Origin: Eukaryota sp. TZLM1-RC
Lineage: Eukaryota > Metamonada: BaSk clade
Assembly: GCA_040285825.1 (NCBI GenBank)
Contig: JAUPSS010000002.1
Coordinates: 1,302,001 to 1,366,000, forward strand
Length of the DNA stretch: 64,000 bases
Direction: 5' to 3'
In this document: piece by piece, positions 40,956-48,924 of the stretch
Position numbering within the stretch: the first letter of the stretch is position 1
Layout of the letters: each line of letters begins with the position of its first letter
Position numbers and translations under genes: made by a program
Notes under the pieces: model-generated
What the model saw: the letters and a program-made list of their open reading frames with translations, nothing else
Database searches by the model: none
Told to the model about the DNA's origin: nothing

Positions 40956-41570
40956 TCAATCTCTGATATCATCAGGTGGGCTAACTATGATGGATTGGAA
41001 GAAATATCTAACCGTGTGGGCGACTCTCTTCTGCAGTTCTGGGCGGTACCACTCTTGAGAAGTGCGGTATTCCGTGTCTGTCCAATGAATGTTAGAAGGG
41101 TCAGTGGGGGGTTTACCACCATTCTTATCTCCAGTCCCACCGTTAAAGTTAGATGTTCCAGTCTGAGTGGAGGTAACTGTAGTAGAAGACGAGTCTTCTT
41201 GAGCTTCTTCAGACTGAGAGGGAGGAGGATTCGTGTCAGAAGTGTCCTCTCCATCTCCTTTAATTATTTTAGAAGGAAGCTTTGGGTTTCTCACACCAAA
41301 AGGTAACTTCATCCATTTTGGGAAAATGTTATTTGAATCATAGGTGTAGTCGCCTATGTTATTCTCCGTAGGAGGAGAATTCTCCACAAGTAAAGTGCTA
41401 CTCTCCTCAGGGGAAGGATTATTCTTCCGCGAGGAAGGACTCTCTTTGAGTGGAGGATTACTCTCCTTTTCAGAAGGACTGTTCACATCATGGCCGTGTA
41501 AGCCATTAACTAATGATGCTGTTATAGACATGCTGCGTAACAGGTAAAAGATAAAAATAAGTTTTATCAA
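40956..41570 (-). CDS. Gypsy 2 Gag N-terminal part
   Basis: About 200 codons, rich in Ser, Pro, Glu and Asn, with repeated short ESP/SPSE-like motifs (SPSEKESN, PPLKESPSS, NPSPEESS). The frame starts inside the LTR; the real start is unclear. It is similar in composition, not in sequence, to the Gag N-terminus of gypsy 1. The rest of Gag is deleted. Confidence 0.6.
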   Translation of the reverse strand: MIKLIFIFYLLRSMSITASLVNGLHGHDVNSPSEKESNPPLKESPSSRKNNPSPEESSTLLVENSPPTENNIGDYTYDSNNIFPKWMKLPFGVRNPKLPSKIIKGDGEDTSDTNPPPSQSEEAQEDSSSTTVTSTQTGTSNFNGGTGDKNGGKPPTDPSNIHWTDTEYRTSQEWYRPELQKRVAHTVRYFFQSIIVSPPDDIRD

Positions 41571-41639
41571 AATTCACTGGCCCTTATAAAGGTTATCACT
41601 AGTGAAGTCTATATTAGACTAATTGTCCACAATACAACA
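41514..41639 (-). repeat. 5' LTR of gypsy element 2 (126 bp)
   Basis: Plus-strand ends are TGATGCTGTTATAGACATG and ...CAATACAACA. Directly inside (coding sense) is TTAGTTAATGGC, similar to the ATAATTATTGGC found inside the other two LTR elements. Confidence 0.88.
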
Positions 41640-41850
41640 TGACAGCAAAATCTAGTCATAGTTGGCATATGCCACATAATGAACTACTACCAGTTTGTGA
41701 AACTTGCGAGTGTCGCGTTTATTGTAATTTGGATGTTAACGGAGCTCTGAACATGTTTAGGATTACCCACTCTCATATACATTATAATTGTAGACCAATG
41801 GTACTGCAACGGTTAGTGAGTGTGGATAAGAATGATTAGATGAAATTATA
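41640..41850 (+). pseudogene. Fanzor-like relic 3, downstream part (zinc ribbon and RuvC-III)
   Basis: It starts with the duplicated TGAC and reads ELLPVCETCECRVYCNLDVN, GALNMFRITHSHIHYNCRPM, VLQR. The C-x-x-C pair followed by NLDVNGALNMF corresponds to the second half of the zinc ribbon and RuvC-III (N-x-DVN-x-A-x-N), with L where R is usual. It continues the relic at 35785-36152, and together with it marks the pre-insertion gene. Confidence 0.75.
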
Positions 41851-41981
41851 ATTTATTAGCATGGATAGAAACATGCCTTTTTTGAGTTACCAACGATTTA
41901 AATACAAGATACAATAAACAACCTATTCCAAACAATGAAAGTTAGTGGTGTCCAAAACAATTATATTAAAAAATAAAGGAA

Positions 41982-42761
41982 TTACCGCCTTCTATCAAAA
42001 TCGCGTCGACGGTCAAAATCATCTCGTCTACGATCAAAATCATCCCGTCTACGGTGACGTGGCCTTCTGAAATCATCATCTCTTCTCTGTCCTTCTCTCC
42101 TGTACCTATGCTCTCTTCTTCCCCTATGCTCTGGTTCTGGTCTCCTTTCAACTATTCTCGCAGTCCTTCCAGGTCCCCTTCCTCCACCAAGACGTCGTGG
42201 TAACCAATTAGGATCAGTTCTTCCACGTTCATAATCAAGAACAATTTTTCTATTTCTTATGGAAATTCCCTGCAGCTTAACCATTGCTTCTCTAAGATCT
42301 GCCTCCTCCTTGAACTCAACAAAGGCATAGCCACAGGGTTTGCCGTCACTTTTGGTGGGTATAGCAACTGATCGAACTGGACCAAACCTCTCAAACTGAG
42401 CACGTAGGTCAGCTTCAGTCGCTGAATAGTCAAGGCGACCTACAAAAGCAGTGTTGAATGGATGAGAAACAATTTTAGGGTCCCGTTTAGGATCGTAATT
42501 ACGGACGGCTTGTTGGAGTGCTCTTGCCTGGGCTATTTTAGCTTGTTCTTTTTCACGTTCCTTTTCACGAGCAATAGCCAATGGATCAGGATTGACTCCT
42601 GGTTTTTCAGATGTAGGGGTTTCTTTCTCAAATAAATGTAACAGTTCATGTGAAGAAGAAACATGTGGAGTTGGTGATTCAATATCAAGTGGAATATGTT
42701 TTAAAGGAGGTCTAGGTTGGAATAAGGTTACAAGAGGAACGGGAAGAACCGAGGACGCCAT
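41982..42761 (-). CDS. SNRNP70: U1 snRNP 70 kDa protein (U1-70K)
   Basis: A 259-residue protein. The N-terminal U1-70K region (PLVTLFQPRPPLKHIPLDIE) and a charged helix (AIAREKEREKEQAKIAQAR) precede an RRM at about 105-180 with RNP2-like TAFVGRLDYS and RNP1 GKPCGYAFVEF. The family signature ERGRT-x5-PRRLGGGRG follows. The C-terminus is an Arg/Asp tail ending in repeats of RRRDDFD. It binds stem-loop I of U1 snRNA and defines 5' splice sites, consistent with the tiny introns seen here. The start is the Met at 42761 (AAGAATGGCG), eight codons inside the longest frame. Confidence 0.95.
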   Translation of the reverse strand: MASSVLPVPLVTLFQPRPPLKHIPLDIESPTPHVSSSHELLHLFEKETPTSEKPGVNPDPLAIAREKEREKEQAKIAQARALQQAVRNYDPKRDPKIVSHPFNTAFVGRLDYSATEADLRAQFERFGPVRSVAIPTKSDGKPCGYAFVEFKEEADLREAMVKLQGISIRNRKIVLDYERGRTDPNWLPRRLGGGRGPGRTARIVERRPEPEHRGRREHRYRREGQRRDDDFRRPRHRRRDDFDRRRDDFDRRRDFDRRR

Positions 42762-42844
42762 TCTTACAGATATTGTCTGCAACAAAAGAATAAGGTCCTT
42801 TACCCTAATTTTGATTCATTTTTGTCTTATTGGAAAGAACCATT

Positions 42845-43085
42845 TTATTAAACTACATTTCTAAACAAAAGTCTCAAACCTTCTCCTTTGTTAGGTTCTT
42901 TGAATTTCTTGTGTTTTTGTGGTGTCAAGTCTCTCATGTCTATAAGTACTTGGTCAGGATCACAGACTGCTGATCTTTAGAGCTCAATTATGGATGATGA
43001 GTTTCTTTGACAATGATGATTTCATGTGGTAGTTCACCCCTTACTACACTGATAGTTCTTTGCATACTTTTATACAATTTATTGC
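42845..43085 (-). pseudogene. Fanzor-like relic 4
   Basis: Minus-strand frames read DLNGNKLYKSMQRTIS, VVRGELPHEIIIVKE, then after a stop and shift SAVCDPDQVLIDMRDLTPQK and HKKFKEPNKGEGLRLLFRN. The KH-x-KFKEP-x-KG-x-G-x-R-x-LFR block is typical of the region leading to the zinc ribbon in eukaryotic TnpB-like proteins. The first block matches relic 1 (RTISLLRGEVPQEI). The 5' and 3' parts are missing. Confidence 0.65.
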
Positions 43086-43109
43086 CGTTTAGATCGTTGT
43101 GTTGTTGAA

Positions 43110-43440
43110 CTTCTGATTGGATTGGTCAACTATTTGATGAGTGTCATTATTAAACGCAAGTTATCCGTTTCTCGTTTGGTTGATGAGGACACCTTGAATT
43201 CTTTTGGTCGTAACAGAGGTGATTCAATGCTTGAAGGACTTGATGGGACCACTATCATTACTGATAATAATTCAAAAAATAGTTCATTCATACCATTAGC
43301 TCAGTCAAAACACAAGAATCCGCTCTCTGTTGTTGAAAATTGTAAAATCGATAAATGTAAGTTTTTTCCTTGATTGCTGAATCTCACACTCATTGTGTCC
43401 TTTGTCCATTTGCTTTTTCATTACATGGTACGCTTGAACC
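43110..43440 (+). mobile_element. LINE-D relic (endonuclease region)
   Basis: It reads SRLVDEDTLNSFGRNRGDSM, LEGLDGTTIITDN and later VLCPFAFSLHGT, matching 63781-63960 at the window edge and the LINE C-terminal domain. Both ends are truncated and a stop lies at about 43371. Confidence 0.8.
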
Positions 43441-43604
43441 AACATCATACTCACAGCTGATGAACTAAAACTTCTTCTATAGCAGATTGTAGATCTTGAC
43501 GTGCAGTTACATCATCTTAGATCTAATCTGCTAGCGTTATTTTATTCATAATTTTATTCATAATTTTCTTTTAAATTTTTGTTGTTGTTACTGATTATCT
43601 AACT

Positions 43605-43721
43605 TGCTAGACAGATGAAGAATTTACATGATGACGTGGCACTTGTTCAAAAACAAGTATTTCTATTAATAAACCTCTTTTTCTCTCTTTACTTCTTTGG
43701 TATTTCTGCCTAACGGCATCA
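43605..43721 (+). repeat. 5' LTR, gag-only element (117 bp)
   Basis: Begins TGCTAGACAG and ends AACGGCATCA. Directly followed by ATAATTATTGGCC (43722-43734). Confidence 0.9.
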
Positions 43722-43744
43722 ATAATTATTGGCCCTCATTGCAG

Positions 43745-44498
43745 ATGAAATCTACACACGTACTACATCCGTCCCTTGCTTCTATGGAAGTGGATGATGT
43801 TCTGTTGTTCCTACAACAGTGGAAGGTGTACTCTTCTGTTACACCGAAAAAGGACCTTGTTCCAGCAAGGCTCCTCGTTGACCCCTTCTTGTTAGAATCA
43901 TTGGTTCTCACAAGACCTGGGGTCGATTCATCCGATGAGGTGTTTCTGGATCATTTAAGATCCTCCACCTCGTTTTCCTCGTACGAGGAATTCAACTTGG
44001 TGATGTCTGAGTTGAAGGTTGATGTCCGTAAGGGCGACGTCCGTGAACGTATTTCCTGCTACCTGAGACGTTTTCTTCAGGCGAAAAGCAGGGCTTCCGG
44101 ACTGAAACTGCCTGACTCAGCCTTCATGATCAGATTCGCCAATATATATTCTTCCATTAGGACTGCAGAAATCTCTGATTTCTCGAATTCGGGATGAGGT
44201 ATTCCCCGATTTTCCTACATTGGTAAATACCGCAGAGGATGAACTACTTGATTGCACGCGAGTACCTTCTTGGAACAGGTCTTCAAAGACTGTTTCTGAA
44301 AATACCGACTCTGTGCGTCAAGCTGGTATGAAGTCTCGTTCTTTCCATAGGTCTCGCAATTTGACTGAAGGGACATGTTTCAAATGTCACCAGAAAGGTC
44401 ATCTAGCTCGTGATTGCTCCTCAAAAGTTAAGCACGAAGTCAATCATTTACGCCACGTGCCTCAGTATCTCACAAATCCCCTTTCTTCATTATGCTAA
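43745..44498 (+). pseudogene. Gag with CCHC zinc knuckle, one frameshift
   Basis: Starting at Met 43745 the frame encodes a capsid-like helical region (EVDDVLLFLQQWKVY, YEEFNLVMSELKVDVRKGDV, YLRRFLQAKSRASG) to a stop at 44197. The next frame overlaps, reading ISRIRDEVFPDFPTL (about 44170-44215), and runs to 44498 through the knuckle CFKCHQKGHLARDC. A +1 shift between 44150 and 44190 would join them. It may be decay or programmed. The knuckle binds element RNA in Gag proteins. Confidence 0.8.
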
Positions 44499-44553
44499 AT
44501 GGTTCACGAAACTGTTGAAAGAAAATGGAAGGAAGTAGTGTTGTTGTTACACT

Positions 44554-44670
44554 TGCTAGACAGATGAAGAATTTACATGATGACGTGGCACTTGTTCAAA
44601 AACAAGTATTTCTATTAATAAACCTCTTTTTCTCTCTTTACTTCTTTGGTATTTCTGCCTAACGGCATCA
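44554..44670 (+). repeat. 3' LTR, gag-only element (117 bp)
   Basis: No difference from the 5' LTR by eye, so insertion or gene conversion was recent. Confidence 0.9.
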
Positions 44671-45204
44671 TTTTTACTTCTTGTTTTTTAGTTTCACTGT
44701 GTGTGTCTAGACCAATAACCGAGTGTTTTTGACAATAAAGAGCTTGATGGGTTTTCTGAGAAACAGCCCCAGAACCGCTAAATCCACTTACTTAAGTTTT
44801 TTGATAATGAATTTCAGAATAAGTCTCTGTGGGAACTGTTTTCAAAAAATAGAAATTGTGAGAAAAATCAAAAAGTAGAAGGAATTTAATGATAGATTAA
44901 TGACTACAAAATTGAATTAACATAGGAGCATTGATGTTTTTTCAAAATTAAAGGGATTATGTCCACTTATTTTACATGCCGAAAATGAAGACACACATAC
45001 GTTTTATTCACCAAAATATATTTTGATAAATACAGATCTTTTCAAATCAACATTGTGACAACTTATCACAGTGCAATTCGATAGTCTCAAGCCCTTAATT
45101 AATCGCAATTGTTTCAGAATTAGTCATAATCCAAGTTTCTCCCAAACTTAAAATAATTAGCAAGACATGTCACCAGACTGTCTATTAAAACATAACCCTT
45201 GAGT
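44671..45204. other. Intergenic, nothing recognised
   Basis: AT-rich stretch between the gag-only element and the BTB gene. No open frame, RNA gene or repeat was recognised. Confidence 0.6.
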
Positions 45205-46278
45205 ATGGAGTATAGTCTACCTTCCACTCCTGTTCTACAGTCCCTGTTTGACTCTGCAAAGTACTCTGACATCAAAGTTTCCTTCCATGGACATACTTTC
45301 TTGCTTCACAGATGCATAGTGTGTAGTTCTTCCAAGTTTTTTTCCTTGAATGACAAACATCAGCTTATTCAGCTGACCTCCACCAGCATTCCTGTTGGAC
45401 CAGACATGTTGAAATCTCTTTTAAAGTATCTCTATGGCTATCCTATAACAATCACACCATCCAACTGCTACTCATTTCTTCGATTAGCAATGTATTTTTT
45501 CATACCGTCACTGAATGAACAATGTCAAGAGTTCCACAACGCCAACAAATCAAACCTTAACTATCTTACTTATTCCTTAGCCTCAGCTTACAAATGGAAA
45601 GCAAAAGGAAGTGAAAACTTACCAGTCTTCCGCGACCACATACGCAACTATCCTTTCAATGGATCAGAGTTGCCCATTGCTTTGGACAAGGGTTGTCTGG
45701 AGTACCTTATAGATAAATCCTCATTCAATCATAATCAAATTCTCTGGCTGCTTCGAAGTATATCAAAATCAGTGGTAGAGATGAGTTTAACTCCCTACGA
45801 CTGGCATGGACTACTGAGAAGGTTAAATTTTGAAGTTGTAGATGTTGATCTTTTGTTCCTCACATTTGAGCCTGTAATTGCTCGACCAGAATTTATTGAT
45901 ACTTTTTGTAATTTCTCGCTTCATTATCTGAAAAAACGACTTGCTGGTAATCAACGAATTAATTTACAATGGTTTGAGCTTGTTTTTAACGAATGTTCTG
46001 CTATTAAGAACCCTTTGTTTCCTCAGTTTTTTAGTTTGTTGGATTATTTAGGGTTGGAAAGTCTGTTACACTTGCAATTTAAAGATGAGTCATTGTTGGA
46101 AAAAGTAACGCCTATAATAGAGAAAAAGAAAATAGAAAAACAAAAACAATTAGAAGGAGAAGCAAAGGAAGAACAGTTTGATTGTCATAGGAAGTCTTCG
46201 CTTAAACAGTCGATTTTTGAGCCAATGGTCAAGGAAAGTCATGCCTCCGAAGATGAACTTTTGGACTTGAATGGTTAA
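45205..46278 (+). CDS. BTB/POZ-domain protein
   Basis: A 357-residue protein. The BTB fold lies at about 5-110: SLFDSAKYSDIKVSFHGHTF, LLHRCIVCSSSKFF, then LKSLLKYLYGYPITITPSN and LRLAMYFFIPSLNEQC. The middle is helical (BACK-like) with LCLEYLIDKSSFN-type segments, and the C-terminus is a Lys/Glu coiled coil (EKKKIEKQKQLEGEAKEEQ) with an acidic end. BTB proteins dimerise and often serve as cullin-3 adaptors; no Kelch or other substrate domain is seen. The first ATG in frame (45205) is used. It is convergent with the NFX1-type gene. Confidence 0.8.
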   Translation: MEYSLPSTPVLQSLFDSAKYSDIKVSFHGHTFLLHRCIVCSSSKFFSLNDKHQLIQLTSTSIPVGPDMLKSLLKYLYGYPITITPSNCYSFLRLAMYFFIPSLNEQCQEFHNANKSNLNYLTYSLASAYKWKAKGSENLPVFRDHIRNYPFNGSELPIALDKGCLEYLIDKSSFNHNQILWLLRSISKSVVEMSLTPYDWHGLLRRLNFEVVDVDLLFLTFEPVIARPEFIDTFCNFSLHYLKKRLAGNQRINLQWFELVFNECSAIKNPLFPQFFSLLDYLGLESLLHLQFKDESLLEKVTPIIEKKKIEKQKQLEGEAKEEQFDCHRKSSLKQSIFEPMVKESHASEDELLDLNG

Positions 46279-46549
46279 GGAGTTAGTTTGTACCTTCAGT
46301 TTTATTTTGAATCTTTGGCCACAGTAATGTTTTTCTCTTGTATGTAAATTTTGATTATTTCTTTCGTTGTAATATTTTGTCTAGTAATGATGAATCAAAT
46401 GTTGATTAATTTGGTTAGAGATATCGATACAACTTTGTTATTTAGTTACTTTCCACGTAAAAAGAGTTAATGTTATTGTTATGTAAATGTAACCAAGAGA
46501 AATCTATATTGTTTATATTAAAAAGGAAAAAAAACAGACAAAAAGACAA

Positions 46550-48691
46550 CTACTGGAAAAATTTGGGATTTCCACTCATTTTGGACTGCTGTGACACCAT
46601 TTCATTGATTTTTTGTTCAAAGAAATCACTTTCTTTTCCAGAATTAACCGCATCAGAATACTTGAACAAAGAGAACTTTGCCTTTGCAGAACCGCTCAAA
46701 CTAAAAACATCAAACAATCTTTTTGCCATTTCAGCAGAATACATCAAGACAAAAGCTTTATCTTCTAAAAGACAAATAGCGAAGCTCTGCACAGTAAGTC
46801 CGAGTAAATCAGACATTAATCCGCACAAATTCCCCAAAGAGACTGTTTTTCCTGGCCCTTTGCGCTCAACCACAAAAACTTGATCCTTGTTGGAATTCAT
46901 AATCTTATCAATAGTCACGGTATTAGGCAATGCTACACTAGATAACAATGGTTGGGGTGACACTAGTGGGGTGTGTTTAATCACAATAGAAGAGCTCAGG
47001 CATTGACAATCAAAACCCCAAACTTTTGCAAGATTTAAAACAAACTTGGATTGAGATTTGTCCATTGTAGGCACTATTCTTGATCCTCCTTTGAGATTGA
47101 TTAACTGGCAAAAGAAATCTTCGATTTTGTAAAGGAGGTCAATTTGATATCTGGCTTCCTTAATCAACTCTGATTGATAAGAGTGATTGATTGAAGTAGC
47201 AGATACTGAATCCAAACCAAGTGCTTGAGCAAATGCTGAATTTCGACTAATTCTTGAAGATTCTCGACGACAATCATCATCACAATCAATTTTATGACCT
47301 TCTTGACAAGAAACAGTTTGACTAATACGACCACAATCACAAGCAACCTTCCGTTTTCCATGGCAAGGGGGACAGTCTTCCTTCAGATGACACCTTGATT
47401 GACAGAAATGCCCACAATCAAGCTCATTTCCGCACAATTGGTGACATGGGGTAGGAATACGATCAAGAGTGTCTACCATATCCTCAGAAAAACACTCGCC
47501 ATTGACTAACCCATCTGAATGACAAATAATATTACATTTGTGCCGCAAACAGTGAGCAAGGTTCTGACAAGGTTTACCACATTTCGGTCGCTCCTTCGAA
47601 CAAGGCCATAATGGAATTCTTGTGAGGCCACATTGACAAAGAACTGTGGTAGGGACTAAACAGGGAGGGCAATCAAGCGAGGAATCGTGACAGTTGTGTG
47701 TGGTGGTGTGGTGGCATGAACTAGGCCGTGGACAATCTTGCCGGCAAAATGGAGCTAAATCCCCACACAAAAGGTCTGAGACCTTGACAGAACCACAAAC
47801 ACAAGAGTACTCAGAATGGCTAATCACTGAGCAAGACGGACATTGGCCACGATGACAAGGGAACGTACAGTGATGGTTCTTGCAGGGTAATAATTTGTTA
47901 CATTGTTTGGTACACACATGCTCTTGGTCATTACAGCACCTTTTCCGGCACTTGTGATGTCCGCACGACAGCTTGACTGCACAAAACCTATTGCAAACGA
48001 CTACGGAATCAACAGTCTCACATTGGTTAGGATTGGATTCTTTACCACAGCGACATATTCCAGGGTTGGGGTTAGGGTTAGGGTTGGGGTTAGGGTTTGA
48101 TTCCCTACTAAGGCTTGCCTCATCAATCAAGACAGAAAAGATGGAATCATTTGACCGTTCGCTAACAGTTTTCAACTGTTGCTGCTTGATAGGTTTCTCC
48201 AAAGGATTACCACACGAACAGGGTGAGGAGACACATGGACCAGGGTGACAGGGCAGAGGACATGAAACAAAGCAAGTTTTACACAAGAGCGCATTACAAA
48301 CAGCTCCACAAGAGTGGGGGATGGGAGCAGAGGGCAGTGACTTTTGATGAGATTTCCCACAGAAACAAAATGAACTGGGGATAAATGGAGAGCTATAGTT
48401 ACAAAGGGAACATTTCCAGTGTTTTTCAAAGGATTGATCAGTTACAGATGCATTAGTGAAGCACCATTTGTTGGCACATCGTTGGTGAAAGATTTGGTAG
48501 CAGTTTGGACAAGCAGAGACCACATGATTGTGTCTCATGAAGGATAGGCAAATAGGACACTCACTTTCATTGTGTATCTCCTGGATAATGGACTTAGTAC
48601 GTTCTGGGTAATCCAAGGGAGCAGGAGGAAGAGTTAGTGCGGATTTGGATGAGCGTTTAGAGTGTTGTCGTTTTTTACGATTGCAGGACAT
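46550..48691 (-). CDS. NFX1-like: NFX1-type zinc-finger protein (RING-like, NF-X1 repeats, R3H-like)
   Basis: 713 residues. The N-terminus is basic. A PHD/RING-like domain follows at about 40-100 (CPICLSFMRHNHVVSACPNC, HQRCANKWC, WKCSLC). About eight NF-X1-type Cys/His repeats come next (CGHHKCRKRCC, CKNHHCTFPCH, CGKPCQNLAHCLRHKCNIIC, CGHFCQSRCH). The C-terminus has an R3H-like segment (YKIEDFFCQLINLKGGSRIV, then LNLAKVWGFDC) in which the Arg and His of R3H are not both visible. Family members are nuclear E3 ligases or transcription repressors. It holds a run of six Asn-Pro dipeptides encoded by telomere-like hexamers. No intron is needed. Confidence 0.92.
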   Translation of the reverse strand: MSCNRKKRQHSKRSSKSALTLPPAPLDYPERTKSIIQEIHNESECPICLSFMRHNHVVSACPNCYQIFHQRCANKWCFTNASVTDQSFEKHWKCSLCNYSSPFIPSSFCFCGKSHQKSLPSAPIPHSCGAVCNALLCKTCFVSCPLPCHPGPCVSSPCSCGNPLEKPIKQQQLKTVSERSNDSIFSVLIDEASLSRESNPNPNPNPNPNPGICRCGKESNPNQCETVDSVVVCNRFCAVKLSCGHHKCRKRCCNDQEHVCTKQCNKLLPCKNHHCTFPCHRGQCPSCSVISHSEYSCVCGSVKVSDLLCGDLAPFCRQDCPRPSSCHHTTTHNCHDSSLDCPPCLVPTTVLCQCGLTRIPLWPCSKERPKCGKPCQNLAHCLRHKCNIICHSDGLVNGECFSEDMVDTLDRIPTPCHQLCGNELDCGHFCQSRCHLKEDCPPCHGKRKVACDCGRISQTVSCQEGHKIDCDDDCRRESSRISRNSAFAQALGLDSVSATSINHSYQSELIKEARYQIDLLYKIEDFFCQLINLKGGSRIVPTMDKSQSKFVLNLAKVWGFDCQCLSSSIVIKHTPLVSPQPLLSSVALPNTVTIDKIMNSNKDQVFVVERKGPGKTVSLGNLCGLMSDLLGLTVQSFAICLLEDKAFVLMYSAEMAKRLFDVFSLSGSAKAKFSLFKYSDAVNSGKESDFFEQKINEMVSQQSKMSGNPKFFQ
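48063..48098 (-). repeat. Telomere-like hexamers inside the NFX1 coding region
   Basis: Six copies of GGGTT(A/G/T) on the plus strand, encoding the Asn-Pro run on the minus strand. It lies between the first zinc region and the NF-X1 repeats. Confidence 0.9.
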
Positions 48692-48770
48692 CAGCTAACA
48701 GCACACTAATGGCAAATAGTAGTAACCAGTTGAGAAAATTGGAGGATGTAGATGAAATAAATCAACTTTC
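48692..48770 (-). promoter_or_regulatory. 5' flank of the NFX1-type gene, shared with the TRF4-like gene
   Basis: The ~75 bp before the ATG recur before the TRF4-like gene and in the partial duplicate at 30221-30305. It likely contains the core promoter and 5' UTR. Confidence 0.6.
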
Positions 48771-48817
48771 ATTTTCAGAACTTAGGGTTTGAACAACATT
48801 CACCATATAAATTTGCT

Positions 48818-48853
48818 CTCTTGCAGGGTCTTTTGCAGGGTCTCTTGCAGGGT
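48818..48853 (+). repeat. 12-bp tandem repeat, three copies
   Basis: CTCTTGCAGGGT, CTTTTGCAGGGT, CTCTTGCAGGGT in a row, between the NFX1 flank and the LINE-A insertion. No function is evident. Confidence 0.9.
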
Positions 48854-48912
48854 CTCGTGTTAGGTATTCAATGTTTCTTTGTATTTTCATCTTTTTCCTC
48901 AAATGCACTTCT

Positions 48913-48922
48913 ACATTAAGAA
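48913..48922 (+). repeat. 10-bp target-site duplication (left) of LINE-A copy
   Basis: ACATTAAGAA, repeated at 51988-51997. Confidence 0.82.
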
Positions 48923-48924
48923 CT

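Larger units (their letters stand above)
36153..41639 (-). mobile_element. Gypsy-like LTR retrotransposon 2 (minus), internally deleted, carrying a LINE
   Basis: Bounded by ~126-bp LTRs (36153-36279 and 41514-41639) and the 4-bp duplication TGAC. In coding order (right to left): start of Gag in 41570-40956; then a large deletion removing the rest of Gag, protease and most of RT; RT thumb and connection (40745-40473, EVRSFIGSINYISDWLLNLS); RNase H (40507-39857, ISADVSDVAVGEVI and HKNFAYIISAPEKNRIV); integrase zinc and core (about 39840-39090); LINE-C insertion; integrase C-terminus (37060-36699); chromo-like tail (36561-36280). The LTRs differ at about 11 positions, so this copy is older than the plus-strand gypsy element. 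Confidence 0.9.
43605..44670 (+). mobile_element. Gag-only LTR retrotransposon, 1.07 kb, identical LTRs
   Basis: Two 117-bp LTRs (TGCTAGACAG...CGGCATCA) look identical base for base and flank an internal region of 832 bp. The internal part encodes only a Gag with a zinc knuckle; there is no protease, RT, RNase H or integrase. A purine-rich stretch (GAAAATGGAAGGAAG, 44521-44535) precedes the right LTR. No 4-5-bp target duplication is visible. It must be moved by another element's enzymes. Similar layouts are known in plants as TR-GAG elements. Confidence 0.88.

Noticed and set aside
36153-44670. CRISPR-like array from the repeated LTRs
   Set aside because: Repeats are paired LTRs with TG...CA ends; there are no regularly spaced short repeats in the window.
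43605-44670. Target-site duplication for the gag-only element
   Set aside because: Flanks are ...CTAACT and TTTTTAC...; no 4-6-bp match, so none is claimed. TTGTTGTTAC upstream of both LTRs hints at recombination between copies.
47903-48429. Several 65-91-residue frames opposite the NFX1 gene
   Set aside because: They are antisense shadows of a Cys-rich coding region.
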